A model generated the notes under the pieces. It was given only the letters and a program-made list of their open reading frames with translations. It was not told where the DNA came from and searched no databases. The position numbers were made by a program, and so were the translations under genes. From assembly GCF_004361835.1 (NCBI RefSeq), contig NZ_SNWD01000001.1, positions 658,470 through 722,469 of the forward strand: a stretch of DNA of 64,000 bases, written 5' to 3'. The stretch's first letter is position 1. The number at the start of each line of letters is the position of its first letter. Of this stretch, positions 18,099 to 26,298 are shown piece by piece. The DNA is from Stakelama pacifica (lineage in GTDB: Bacteria > Pseudomonadota > Alphaproteobacteria > Sphingomonadales > Sphingomonadaceae).

Positions 18099-18581
18099 TT
18101 AAGAGTTGGGGTTTGGGTCGGAAGGCGCGGCGGCACGGTCCAGCCATTCGGCCAGAATGGTGTTCATCGCGTCGAGAGTTCGCACCGCCTCCTGAATTCG
18201 CGCTGAGCCGACGCGATCGGCAATCTCCTCGTCGAGCGCCGCTACCGCCTGCTCAGCACCCATAACGGCTTCGATTCCCGCTTCGGTGAGGAGGACGAGC
18301 TTGGCCCGGCGGTGGTGCGGATTGTCCCGGAATTCGACCATTCCGCGCTCGGCGAGCAGGTCGACGATGCGCTGCACCGCCTGCCGCGTCAGCCCCATAT
18401 TCCTTGCGATCGAAGCGGTAGGAAGCGGCACGGGCGAGTAGCGCAGCGCGCCCAGCACCTGCCACCACGCGCTGGTCAGCCCCAGCGGGGCGACCAGTTC
18501 ATTTCCGGTCGCGATCAGCCTTCCGCTGGTTGCGAAGACGGTGAGGGCAAGTTCGCGTACATCAGTTTTCCGGTTCGGCAT
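18099..18581 (-). CDS. MarR-family transcriptional regulator
   Basis: The 160-residue winged-helix regulator has the usual MarR layout: an N-terminal dimer helix, a recognition region around the TASIARNMGLTRQAVQRIV motif, a wing with NPHHRRAKLVLLTEAG, and C-terminal dimer helices. I place the start at 18581 (MPNRKTD); an ATG at 18593 is also possible. The ATG at 18635 is unlikely because it lies upstream of the palindrome at 18603-18616. The gene precedes the NmrA-like oxidoreductase by 14 bp, the common MarR-plus-reductase arrangement, so it probably controls both genes through that palindrome. Confidence 0.88.
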   Translation of the reverse strand: MPNRKTDVRELALTVFATSGRLIATGNELVAPLGLTSAWWQVLGALRYSPVPLPTASIARNMGLTRQAVQRIVDLLAERGMVEFRDNPHHRRAKLVLLTEAGIEAVMGAEQAVAALDEEIADRVGSARIQEAVRTLDAMNTILAEWLDRAAAPSDPNPNS

Positions 18582-18602
18582 AAGACAGCACATCACCCAT
18601 TG

Positions 18603-18616
18603 GACAATATATTGTC
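18603..18616 (-). promoter_or_regulatory. Perfect 14-bp palindrome, probable MarR operator
   Basis: GACAATATATTGTC is a perfect palindrome 10-22 bp upstream of the MarR start, depending on which start is used. One mismatch away on each side, TT and AA extend the symmetry to a 20-bp element (TTGGACAATATATTGTCGAA). AT-rich palindromes of this size upstream of a MarR gene are typical autoregulatory sites. Confidence 0.72.
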
Positions 18617-18712
18617 GAAATCTTCTCAACGGCAAATGGTTCCCACGCCGGAGCGCAAGTGTCGGACCTGACGATCCGGGGTGCCCGGCTAGTCGGCAGG
18701 AGTCATGGCTGA

Positions 18713-19050
18713 GAGAAGATCGCTCACCGTTCCGTCGCGCTCGGCGAACCGGAACGGCTTCACTTCATCGACGATGATCTCGTCTGCGCTCGGGCGATCG
18801 ATGCGGGGACGATCCTGAAGCTCGGATCGCGCACAGTGCCTGTAGCCAGCCGCGGCGAGAGGATTCAGGGCAACGACCGGGATGAAGCCCGTGAATATCA
18901 CAAGACGCTGCGACTTTAAGCCTGCTCCTGACCGGCGAAGCTACCGCCGATATGGCGACATTCTCGGTCGAATATGCGAGTGTTTCGCAGCTCGCAGGCG
19001 AATATCGCCCTATGTTCGGAGCGTCACCCATGCACGGCACCCGGCAAGCG
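18713..19050 (+). pseudogene. Probable decayed gene of unknown function
   Basis: Between the MarR and LacI genes, two protein-like plus-strand segments in different frames meet. The first (about 18713-18919) is preceded by a stop at 18710-18712 and reads, near its middle, FIDDDLVCARAIDAGTILKLG before a TAA at 18917-18919. The second begins in another frame at about 18913 and reads LLLTGEATADMATFSVEY and then AGEYRPMFGASP. Both have strong G/C third positions, so the join near 18915 looks like a frameshift in one old gene with no start left. I do not recognise the family. A caution is that the exact antisense frame (18689-18901) is also open and coding-like, so the strand is not certain. The 448-bp gap holds nothing else I can support. 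Confidence 0.35.
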
Positions 19051-19084
19051 GGTGAGCGATGGTTATCTCCCCCGGTTCGCTCGC

Positions 19085-20098
19085 TCAGGCGCTGGCGCGC
19101 CGGATCAGGCTGAGCGGAATCTTCACAGTCTCTGCCGGTTCGCCCTCCATTCGCGCGAACAGGCAGTCGAGCAAAGTTTCCGCCGCCAGTTTCAGATCCT
19201 GCCGCACCGTTGTCAGCGGCGGAAAGCTGTAGGCGGCAAGCGAGACATCGTCATAACCGACCACCGCAACATCCTCCGGCACACGGCGCCCAAGTTGTTG
19301 CAGTGCCCGCAACAGGCTCATCGCGATCACGTCCGAAGCCGCGAAAATCGCGTCGAGGGCGACCTCATCGCTCAGCATCTCCGCCAGCATTTCAGCGAGC
19401 ACCGGCGATGCCTGATCGAGCGCGAGCGGGACCGGAATATGCGGGCCGGGCTCGACGCCATGGTCACGGTGCGCAGAAAGATAGCCGGACCAGCGCGCCG
19501 ACAGTTCGGGAATGTCGTGCATTCCGGCGAAGGCGATCCGTCGGCGCCCCTGATCCAGCAGATGCTTCGTCGCCAGCTTGCCGCCAAGCATATTATCGGT
19601 GCCGACACAGCAATAGTTGCTTTGCGCCGACGCTTCGCCCCACACTACCAGCGGTTGATAATGTTCGCCGACCCGTTCGAGCACCGCTTCCTGATTGGAC
19701 TGGCAGAGAACAATGACGCCATCGACACTGCCGCCGCGGCAAATACTGGTCAGCCAGTTTTCATCCGCCGGGGCAACGGCGGAGAGCAACATATTGTGCT
19801 CGCGCTGGGCGAGCCCGTCCATGAGATTGCCGATCAGCGCGGTGTAAAAAGGGTCCGAGACCCGCTGGGCGCTCTCATGCCCCAGCGGAATGACACAGGC
19901 AATCGAACGGGTACGCCCCATGCGAAGGTTGCGCGCAGTCTGGTTGATGTGAAAACCATGCTGTTCGGCAAGGCTGCGAATGCGGACCCGCGTCTTCTCG
20001 CTGATCCTCGGGCTGTCGGCCAGCGCGCGGGAAACCGTTGCCGGTGTCACTCCCGCAAGCGCCGCGATATCCGCAAGGGTTTCAACCGGTTTGGACAT
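19085..20098 (-). CDS. LacI-family regulator of the maltodextrin/starch locus
   Basis: The 337-residue repressor has an N-terminal LacI helix-turn-helix (LADIAALAGVTPATVSRAL) and hinge helix, then a periplasmic-binding-protein-like sugar-sensing domain with GVIVLCQSN and VAVVGYDDVSL motifs. AGGGAAG lies just before the ATG at 20098. It is the last gene downstream of GH31, GH13, halogenase-like and TonB-receptor genes on the same strand. The tandem GCAATCGATTGC-type sites upstream of the receptor are the likely targets. The effector is probably maltose or a maltodextrin by context. The 208 bp between it and the GH31 gene (20099-20306) show no gene. Confidence 0.9.
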   Translation of the reverse strand: MSKPVETLADIAALAGVTPATVSRALADSPRISEKTRVRIRSLAEQHGFHINQTARNLRMGRTRSIACVIPLGHESAQRVSDPFYTALIGNLMDGLAQREHNMLLSAVAPADENWLTSICRGGSVDGVIVLCQSNQEAVLERVGEHYQPLVVWGEASAQSNYCCVGTDNMLGGKLATKHLLDQGRRRIAFAGMHDIPELSARWSGYLSAHRDHGVEPGPHIPVPLALDQASPVLAEMLAEMLSDEVALDAIFAASDVIAMSLLRALQQLGRRVPEDVAVVGYDDVSLAAYSFPPLTTVRQDLKLAAETLLDCLFARMEGEPAETVKIPLSLIRRASA

Positions 20099-20306
20099 TG
20101 CTTCCCTGTTCCGCCCTCAAGAGTTCGAGCGTGCTCCCGATATTTGCCGGGCGGCGTCGCCACCGGTTTCGCAAGGCACAGCATAATGAAAACGGCACCG
20201 GGGGTAAGCGCAAATCGCTCCGCACGGAAAAACCCCCCGCCCGCACCGCTGACCTTTCTCAAGACGCAGCGGTGCAGGCTGTGAGGACATTCAGGGTGCC
20301 GGATCG

Positions 20307-22826
20307 TCAGCGCAGGCTGACTTGCACCCGACCACGCGCCTGATCCGCAGGAAGCGTGAAGCTGAGCGTCTGCGCCGCTGCATCACTGCTGACGGGGAGC
20401 GCAGCGTTCGCGGCCAGCACCTTGCCATTGCCGCTCCAGCCATGGACGGTGACCGCGATCTCCTTCCACCAGGGCGTATAGCGGCCCTGCGGGTCATCAA
20501 AGGCGATGGTCAGCGACCCGTCCGCAGCCTGTGTGCAGCGCACCTGCTGACGGAAGAATTCGCCCTTCTCATACCCCATCGTCACCCCGTCATCGGCGTA
20601 GATCGTGCCCTTGCAGTCCGCGCCCGGATAGATGTCGAGCGATAGCGGACCATCGGGCGTCTGCGCTGTGCTCTGCACCAGCGGCTGCCGCGGCAGAATG
20701 GTGCCTGCCCGAACGAAGACCGGCAGATAGTCGATGCGCGGCGTTTCCTCGACCCGGGTAACCCCCTGTTGCTGCCCCTGCACGTCGCCCGCCGCAAGCC
20801 GCGCCCGTGCTTCCGCGCCGTCTGCGCCAGCGGCGGGTTTGCCCGTCCAGTAATCATACCAGCCACCGGCGGGCAGGCAGACGTCGTAGCTTCGCGGCGA
20901 TTCCGGATTGGGCGGCGGCGCGATCATCAGGTTCGCACCCATTGTGAACACCATCGACTGATCGCACGGCGCGTTGATCGCGGCGGGATAGTCGTAAAAG
21001 ATCGGACGCATGATCGGGTCGCCGGTGCGCGCATTGCGCTCGGCAAGCTCGTACAGATAGGGCATCAGCCGATAGCGTTCGTTGACGAACCGGCGGCGAA
21101 TGGCGAGATGCTTTTCGCCGTCGACCCATGGTTCGGCGCGCGGCGTATCCTTTGCCGAATGGTCGCGGAAAATCGGCATGAACGCGCCGATTTCGAACCA
21201 GCGGGTGAGCAGATCGGCGCTCGGCCCACCGGCAAAACCACCCGCATCGGCGGCGCTGTACGAAAAGCCGGAAAGGCCCAGATTGATGAGCTGGTGGACC
21301 GCCAGTTTCAGATGGTCCCAGGTCGAACTGTTATCGCCCGTCCAGGTCACCGAATAGCGCTGTCCCCCCGCATAGCTGGCCCGCGTCATGACGAAGGGTC
21401 GCAGATCGGGGCGCAATTCCTTCAGCCCCTCGAACGTCGCGCGGGTATTTTCCATGCCATAGACATTGTGGATTTCGGCATGGCTTGCATCGCGGCTCGC
21501 AAAATCGTCGCTTTCGATGCGGTGAATATTGTCGAGCGGCATGGTCTTGGTCGGCGTTTCGAAAATCGCCGGTTCGTTCATGTCGTTCCAGAAACCGGCA
21601 ATGCCGTCGTCCAGAAATTCGCGGTACAGCCCGCCCCACCATTTGCGCGCCTGCTTCGTGGTGAAATCGGGAAAGACTGAATCGCCCGGCCACACCGGCG
21701 CGACATAGGTGCTGCCATCCGCCTTACGCACCCACCGGTCGTTGGTGCGATAGGGTGCGTAGCTGCCGTCATCGACCTTCGCGATATGCAGATCGGTGAT
21801 CGCGACCAGCTTGATCCCCTCATCCTTCATATCGGCGGCGAGGCCCTTCAGGTCGGGAAAGGTTTCGCTGTTCACCGTAAAGGGGCGGTTGCGATCCTGA
21901 AAATCGATGTCGAGCCAGATAACGTCAGTCGGGATCTGCTCCTTGCGCAGCCGGTCGGCGACATCGCGCACTTCCTTGGCGCTCATATAGCTGTAGCGCG
22001 ACTGCTGATAGCCGAGCCCCCATTTCGGGGTAAGCGGCGCCTTTCCGGTCAGATCGGTATAGCGGCGCACGACTTCGGCCGTGCTGGGGCCGTTGATGAC
22101 ATAATAGTCGATCGGCCCGTCGGGCCCGCCGAATGCGAGCACATTCTCTTCGCGATGCCCGAAATCGAACCAGGTGCGCCATGTATTGTCGAGGAAGATG
22201 CCATAGCTGCCGCCCTCCCCGCCGACACCGATGAAGAAGGGGATCGATTTGTAGATCGGATCGGCGCTGCTCGAAAAGCCAAAGGCGTCGGTATTCCAGT
22301 CGACATAGCTATAGCCGCGCCGGTCAAGCTGACCGGTTTTGTCGCCCATGCCGAAATAATGTTCCGACTGCGGCATTTGCTTGCGCAGGGTGAAGCGGGT
22401 GCCGTTCATGCTGATCGGGTCGGATCGGTCGGCGGTGATGACCTTGCCCGCGGAATCGGTGATCGTCATCGCCCCGCTGACCGGATCGATCCGCACGCGC
22501 ATGGTGGGCGTCGCAAAGCCGGTATCGGTCGCGGACACCTTGATCGATTGCTTTCGCATTTCCGGCGAAACCGCCCAGCTTGCGTCTTCGGGGAAGGTCC
22601 CGTCGCGCGCGATGCGTACCCGCAAAATGTCATCGGTAACCGCAGTGACGCGCAGGACCATCTGGCCTTTGCGAAGCGCGATGCCGTTTTCCAAATGCTC
22701 GAATGTGCCTTGCGCCTGCAAAGCTGCGGCTGCCGGTTTGGGCGCGGCCTGTGCCGCCATCGGCACGCACAGCATTGCCGCACCGGCGATGCCTTGCAGC
22801 AATCGGATCTTTCGGCTCATGGTCAT
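20307..22826 (-). CDS. Secreted GH31 alpha-glucosidase
   Basis: The 839-residue protein has a signal peptide ending at AQAAPKP, starting at 22826 with a GGAAGGAAG ribosome site; the in-frame region upstream of 22826 lacks a credible start. The GH31 catalytic barrel carries the nucleophile motif FWNDMNEPA (near residue 412) and the acid/base motif TWTGDNSSTW (near 495), followed by C-terminal beta-sandwich domains. GH31 enzymes with these motifs cleave alpha-glucosides. It is predicted to be periplasmic and to trim maltodextrins released by the GH13 enzyme encoded just upstream. The gene lies 65 bp after the amylase gene on the same strand. Confidence 0.92.
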   Translation of the reverse strand: MTMSRKIRLLQGIAGAAMLCVPMAAQAAPKPAAAALQAQGTFEHLENGIALRKGQMVLRVTAVTDDILRVRIARDGTFPEDASWAVSPEMRKQSIKVSATDTGFATPTMRVRIDPVSGAMTITDSAGKVITADRSDPISMNGTRFTLRKQMPQSEHYFGMGDKTGQLDRRGYSYVDWNTDAFGFSSSADPIYKSIPFFIGVGGEGGSYGIFLDNTWRTWFDFGHREENVLAFGGPDGPIDYYVINGPSTAEVVRRYTDLTGKAPLTPKWGLGYQQSRYSYMSAKEVRDVADRLRKEQIPTDVIWLDIDFQDRNRPFTVNSETFPDLKGLAADMKDEGIKLVAITDLHIAKVDDGSYAPYRTNDRWVRKADGSTYVAPVWPGDSVFPDFTTKQARKWWGGLYREFLDDGIAGFWNDMNEPAIFETPTKTMPLDNIHRIESDDFASRDASHAEIHNVYGMENTRATFEGLKELRPDLRPFVMTRASYAGGQRYSVTWTGDNSSTWDHLKLAVHQLINLGLSGFSYSAADAGGFAGGPSADLLTRWFEIGAFMPIFRDHSAKDTPRAEPWVDGEKHLAIRRRFVNERYRLMPYLYELAERNARTGDPIMRPIFYDYPAAINAPCDQSMVFTMGANLMIAPPPNPESPRSYDVCLPAGGWYDYWTGKPAAGADGAEARARLAAGDVQGQQQGVTRVEETPRIDYLPVFVRAGTILPRQPLVQSTAQTPDGPLSLDIYPGADCKGTIYADDGVTMGYEKGEFFRQQVRCTQAADGSLTIAFDDPQGRYTPWWKEIAVTVHGWSGNGKVLAANAALPVSSDAAAQTLSFTLPADQARGRVQVSLR

Positions 22827-22891
22827 TGTTGCTTCCTTCCTCGCCTGAATGATGTCCCGTTGGCCGGGAAAACGGATGTTCGTGTTTAGGA

Positions 22892-24721
22892 TTAGTCCGA
22901 TACTGCCTTGCATACCGCGTAGCCGAATGCAGGCAGGCGCGCGCGGACGCTGCCGGGTGCTGCCGATTGCGGCGCGCATTCTCCGGCGAGACTCTGCCAG
23001 CGCCGTGATGCGACCTCGGTCTGCACCATCTGGTCGACGGGCGCGCGCGCGGTATTGAACAGCAGCAATATCTCGTCGTCCGTAGAGGGATCGAAGCGCG
23101 ATATGGCAAGCAGGCCCGGCTTCTCTCCCCGATGCCGCAGCACTTGCCGTCCCCGCGTCAGTGCGGGTGTCGATGTGCGCAGATGCGCGAGGCGAGAGAT
23201 TTGCCTGTAAAGCGGGTGGTCTTCATCGAAATTGCTCACCGCCGTGGTCGCATCGGTGCCGAGCAGATGATTGTCGTTATAGCTTGCGACCTTGCTCGGG
23301 AACATATCCTCCCGCGCGCCCTGATCGTCGCCATCGCCGACAAATCCCTGTTCGTCGCCTGAATAGATGGTGGGCACGCCGCGCAGCGTGAGCAGCATCG
23401 CATTTGCTAGCTGAACCCGCGCCATCACCTCTTCGGGACCGGCATCGGGAAAATTGCGCGCGATCATCGTCGGCAGCCGGCCATTGTCATGATTGCCGCC
23501 AAAGGTCGGCAGCGTCATCGCGGTCGCATAGCCGTCCGCATAAAGCGCATCGCCGTCGAACAGCCTCTCCCATTTGTCGGTACCGGCATCGCCCGCGACC
23601 GTTTCCACAATTGCCTGTCGAAAGGCGAAATCAAGCACGGCGGGCAGGCCATAGCGGGTGTAGAGCGCCAGTCCGCCCGGATCGGTGGAAAACAGCGCGA
23701 CTTCGCCGAAGATGTGGAAATTCGGGATGCCTTTCGCTTTCGCGCGCTCCAGCATCGCGGGGACGAAACGCTTCCAGAACCCCTTATCGACATGGCGCGC
23801 CGTATCGATACGGAATCCGTCCACGCCGAACCGGTCGATCCAGCCGCCGAAAATGTCGATCATCCCGTCCACCACGCGCGGATTTTCGGTCATCACGTCA
23901 TCGAGCCCGGCGAAATCGCCCATGGTCGAGCTTTCGTTGGAAAAGGTCGTGTTGCCGCGATTATGGTAATAGATCGGATCGTTCAGCCATGCCGGAACCT
24001 TCACCTTCGCTTCAGCGGGCGGGACGAAGGGCATATAGGCGAAATCGGGATCGGTCAGTTTCGCGAAATTGTCGCGGGTGGCCACGGCATCGCCCGCAAA
24101 GCCCGGGTTGATCTTCTCGCCCGTCACGTCGCCTTTCGTCTGATAGGGATAATCGGCAATGCTTCGATAGGGGCAATCGCCCCCCGGACATTCGCGATAC
24201 CGGATGACATCCGCCGTGTGATTGACGACGATGTCCATATACACCTTCATGCCGCGCGCATGCGCCGCATTCACCAGTCGCGCAAAATCTTCATTGGTGC
24301 CGAAATGCGGATCGACCTGCGTGAAATCAGTAATCCAATAGCCGTGATATCCCGCCGACTGGTATTTTCCGCTGCGCTGAACCGCCTTGTTCTTGAAGAT
24401 CGGCGCGACCCATATGGCGGTGATCCCCATGTCCTGAAGATAGCCGAGCCGGTCGGTCAGTCCTTTCAGGTCTCCGCCATGATAATAGCCCGTCTCTGCG
24501 GGGTCGAACCCGGTCACGTCGCGCGAACCTGAAAGGCCGCCGCGATCGTTCGACCGGTCGCCATTTTCAAAGCGGTCGGGCAGCAGGAAATAGATCACCT
24601 CATCCTGCGGCACGCGGGTTCGATAATCAGCGCTCGGCGCTGCCTGCGGCTGTCGCGCCGCCGCTCCGACGGGAGCCAGCATCGCGCCGAACGCGAGCAG
24701 CGAAATCAGACGGTTTTTCAA
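22892..24721 (-). CDS. Secreted GH13 alpha-amylase-type enzyme
   Basis: The 609-residue protein has a signal peptide ending near GAAARQ. The four GH13 regions are present: DIVVNHTADV (near 164), GFRIDTARH with the nucleophile Asp (near 302), FGEVAL with the acid/base Glu (near 339), and GGNHDNGRL with the third Asp (near 407). A C-terminal all-beta domain follows. The start is a TTG that overlaps the stop of the halogenase-like gene (TTGA), so the two are translationally coupled. In context it probably acts on starch or maltodextrins in the periplasm. Neopullulanase or cyclomaltodextrinase activity cannot be excluded. Confidence 0.92.
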   Translation of the reverse strand: MKNRLISLLAFGAMLAPVGAAARQPQAAPSADYRTRVPQDEVIYFLLPDRFENGDRSNDRGGLSGSRDVTGFDPAETGYYHGGDLKGLTDRLGYLQDMGITAIWVAPIFKNKAVQRSGKYQSAGYHGYWITDFTQVDPHFGTNEDFARLVNAAHARGMKVYMDIVVNHTADVIRYRECPGGDCPYRSIADYPYQTKGDVTGEKINPGFAGDAVATRDNFAKLTDPDFAYMPFVPPAEAKVKVPAWLNDPIYYHNRGNTTFSNESSTMGDFAGLDDVMTENPRVVDGMIDIFGGWIDRFGVDGFRIDTARHVDKGFWKRFVPAMLERAKAKGIPNFHIFGEVALFSTDPGGLALYTRYGLPAVLDFAFRQAIVETVAGDAGTDKWERLFDGDALYADGYATAMTLPTFGGNHDNGRLPTMIARNFPDAGPEEVMARVQLANAMLLTLRGVPTIYSGDEQGFVGDGDDQGAREDMFPSKVASYNDNHLLGTDATTAVSNFDEDHPLYRQISRLAHLRTSTPALTRGRQVLRHRGEKPGLLAISRFDPSTDDEILLLFNTARAPVDQMVQTEVASRRWQSLAGECAPQSAAPGSVRARLPAFGYAVCKAVSD

Positions 24722-26229
24722 TTCGGCTCTCCGTTTTTTCCGGGGGCAGCTTCGCGCATCAGATAGGCCTGATGGTCCGGCATGCGCGAAACCACATTGG
24801 CGACATGCCGCCGCGCCAGTGTGAGGAATTCGTCGAGATCGCGCTCCGGCACCGTGTCGGCCAACGGGTCATGGCGTTCGGGCATAATCCCTTGCCCCAT
24901 CAGCACCTGAAGCCAGCCCACATCCGTGAACAGGTCGTCGCTGTCGCGGAACAGCCGCCCCGTCGCGCGGAACAGCTCGATGCGGTGGGCAAGGCGATCA
25001 GGCGCGGGCTGATTGCGATATGCCGCCCAGAAGGGCTCAGGCCGGTTCGCGGCATGGTAATGCAGGATCAGAAAGTCGCGGACGCATTCCCATTCGCGCG
25101 CCGTCTGCCGGTTATACTCCGCGACCTCCGCCGGGATCGGATCGCCTGCCGGAAACAGTTGCAGCAACCGGTCGATGCCCGACTGGATCAGATGAATGCT
25201 CGTCGATTCAAGCGGTTCGAGAAACCCAGAGGCAAGCCCCAGCGCCACGCAATTGGCCTGCCACGCGGCCTTGCGGCGCCCGGTAGCAAACTGCAGCGGA
25301 CGCGGGTCGGTCAGCGGCGCGCCGTCGAGATTGGCGAGCAACAGATCGGCGGCATCCTGCTCCTCCTGATAGGCGCTGCACCACACCATGCCGTTGCCGG
25401 TTCTATGACGAAGCGGGATACGCCATTGCCAGCCAGCCGTGCGGGCGGTGGCGCGGGTATAGGGGTCGAGCGGCGCGGTGGCAGCGCTTTGCACCGCTAG
25501 CGCGCGATCGCAGGGAAGCCAGCGGCTCCAGTCTTCATGGCCGACACCCAGCGCGTCCCCGATCAGGCGCGCGGAAAATCCCGTGCAGTCGATAAAGAAA
25601 CCGCCGGAAACTGCACGGCCATCGTCAAGGTGCAGCGACGCGATATGGCCGCGATCATCGACAGCAACATGATTGATACGCCCCTCAAGGCGCGTAACCC
25701 CGGCTTGCTCGGCATGAGCGCGCAACAGGGCGGCATAGCGCGCAGCGTCGAACTGATAGGCCCAGGCGAGCCCGGTCGGCAGTTCGGGTCGTCCCAAATC
25801 GGGTGCGAAACGGTTCTGGTGCGCAGCGCACGCCGCAACGGAATATTCGTGCAACGCCCCCGCCCTGCCCGTGCAGCAATGGCGCAGCCAATGCTGGTGA
25901 AAGGGGACATTGCCCAGCGGACGGCCGATCGTGCCGAATGCATGGATGTACCGGCTTTCAGGTCCGTTCCACCCGTCAAACTCGATGCCCAGCTTGATGG
26001 TGCCATGCGTCGCGGCGAGTAACTGATCCTCGGCAATGCCCAATCGCTGATTGAACAGCCGGATTTGCGGGATCGTCGCTTCGCCCACGCCGACCGTCCC
26101 GATCGCTTCGGACTCGACCAGCGTGATCCGCACCGTGTTGGGTAGGAAGCGAGCGAGCGCAGCTGCCGCCATCCACCCCGCGGTGCCACCGCCAGCGATC
26201 ACCATATGCCTGTTCATGGGGCTGCCCAT
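24718..26229 (-). CDS. Tryptophan-halogenase-like flavoprotein in the starch locus
   Basis: The 503-residue protein is a member of the flavin-dependent tryptophan halogenase (PrnA-like) family. Visible motifs are the FAD-binding GGGTAGW (13-19), a conserved lysine in GTIKLGIEFDG (near 79, the position of the catalytic Lys in PrnA), the diagnostic WxWxIP as GWQWRIPL (near 264), and the Glu motif GFLEPLEST. A GAGGGAAA ribosome site supports the start at 26229. It lies between the TonB receptor and amylase genes of a starch-degrading operon and overlaps the amylase start. Homologues commonly sit beside carbohydrate TonB receptors, but the chemistry and substrate there are unknown, so tryptophan should not be assumed. 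Confidence 0.85.
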   Translation of the reverse strand: MGSPMNRHMVIAGGGTAGWMAAAALARFLPNTVRITLVESEAIGTVGVGEATIPQIRLFNQRLGIAEDQLLAATHGTIKLGIEFDGWNGPESRYIHAFGTIGRPLGNVPFHQHWLRHCCTGRAGALHEYSVAACAAHQNRFAPDLGRPELPTGLAWAYQFDAARYAALLRAHAEQAGVTRLEGRINHVAVDDRGHIASLHLDDGRAVSGGFFIDCTGFSARLIGDALGVGHEDWSRWLPCDRALAVQSAATAPLDPYTRATARTAGWQWRIPLRHRTGNGMVWCSAYQEEQDAADLLLANLDGAPLTDPRPLQFATGRRKAAWQANCVALGLASGFLEPLESTSIHLIQSGIDRLLQLFPAGDPIPAEVAEYNRQTAREWECVRDFLILHYHAANRPEPFWAAYRNQPAPDRLAHRIELFRATGRLFRDSDDLFTDVGWLQVLMGQGIMPERHDPLADTVPERDLDEFLTLARRHVANVVSRMPDHQAYLMREAAPGKNGEPN

Positions 26230-26298
26230 GGTCGTTTCCCTCGTAAAAATGGGTGAGGTCGGCAGGGCACCCCCTGCTTCCCTCACCCTCGGGGGAGA

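Noticed and set aside
18974..20284. A 436-codon plus-strand frame over the LacI gene
   Set aside because: It is antisense to a well-defined LacI protein and its translation is Arg/His-rich with no recognisable motif.
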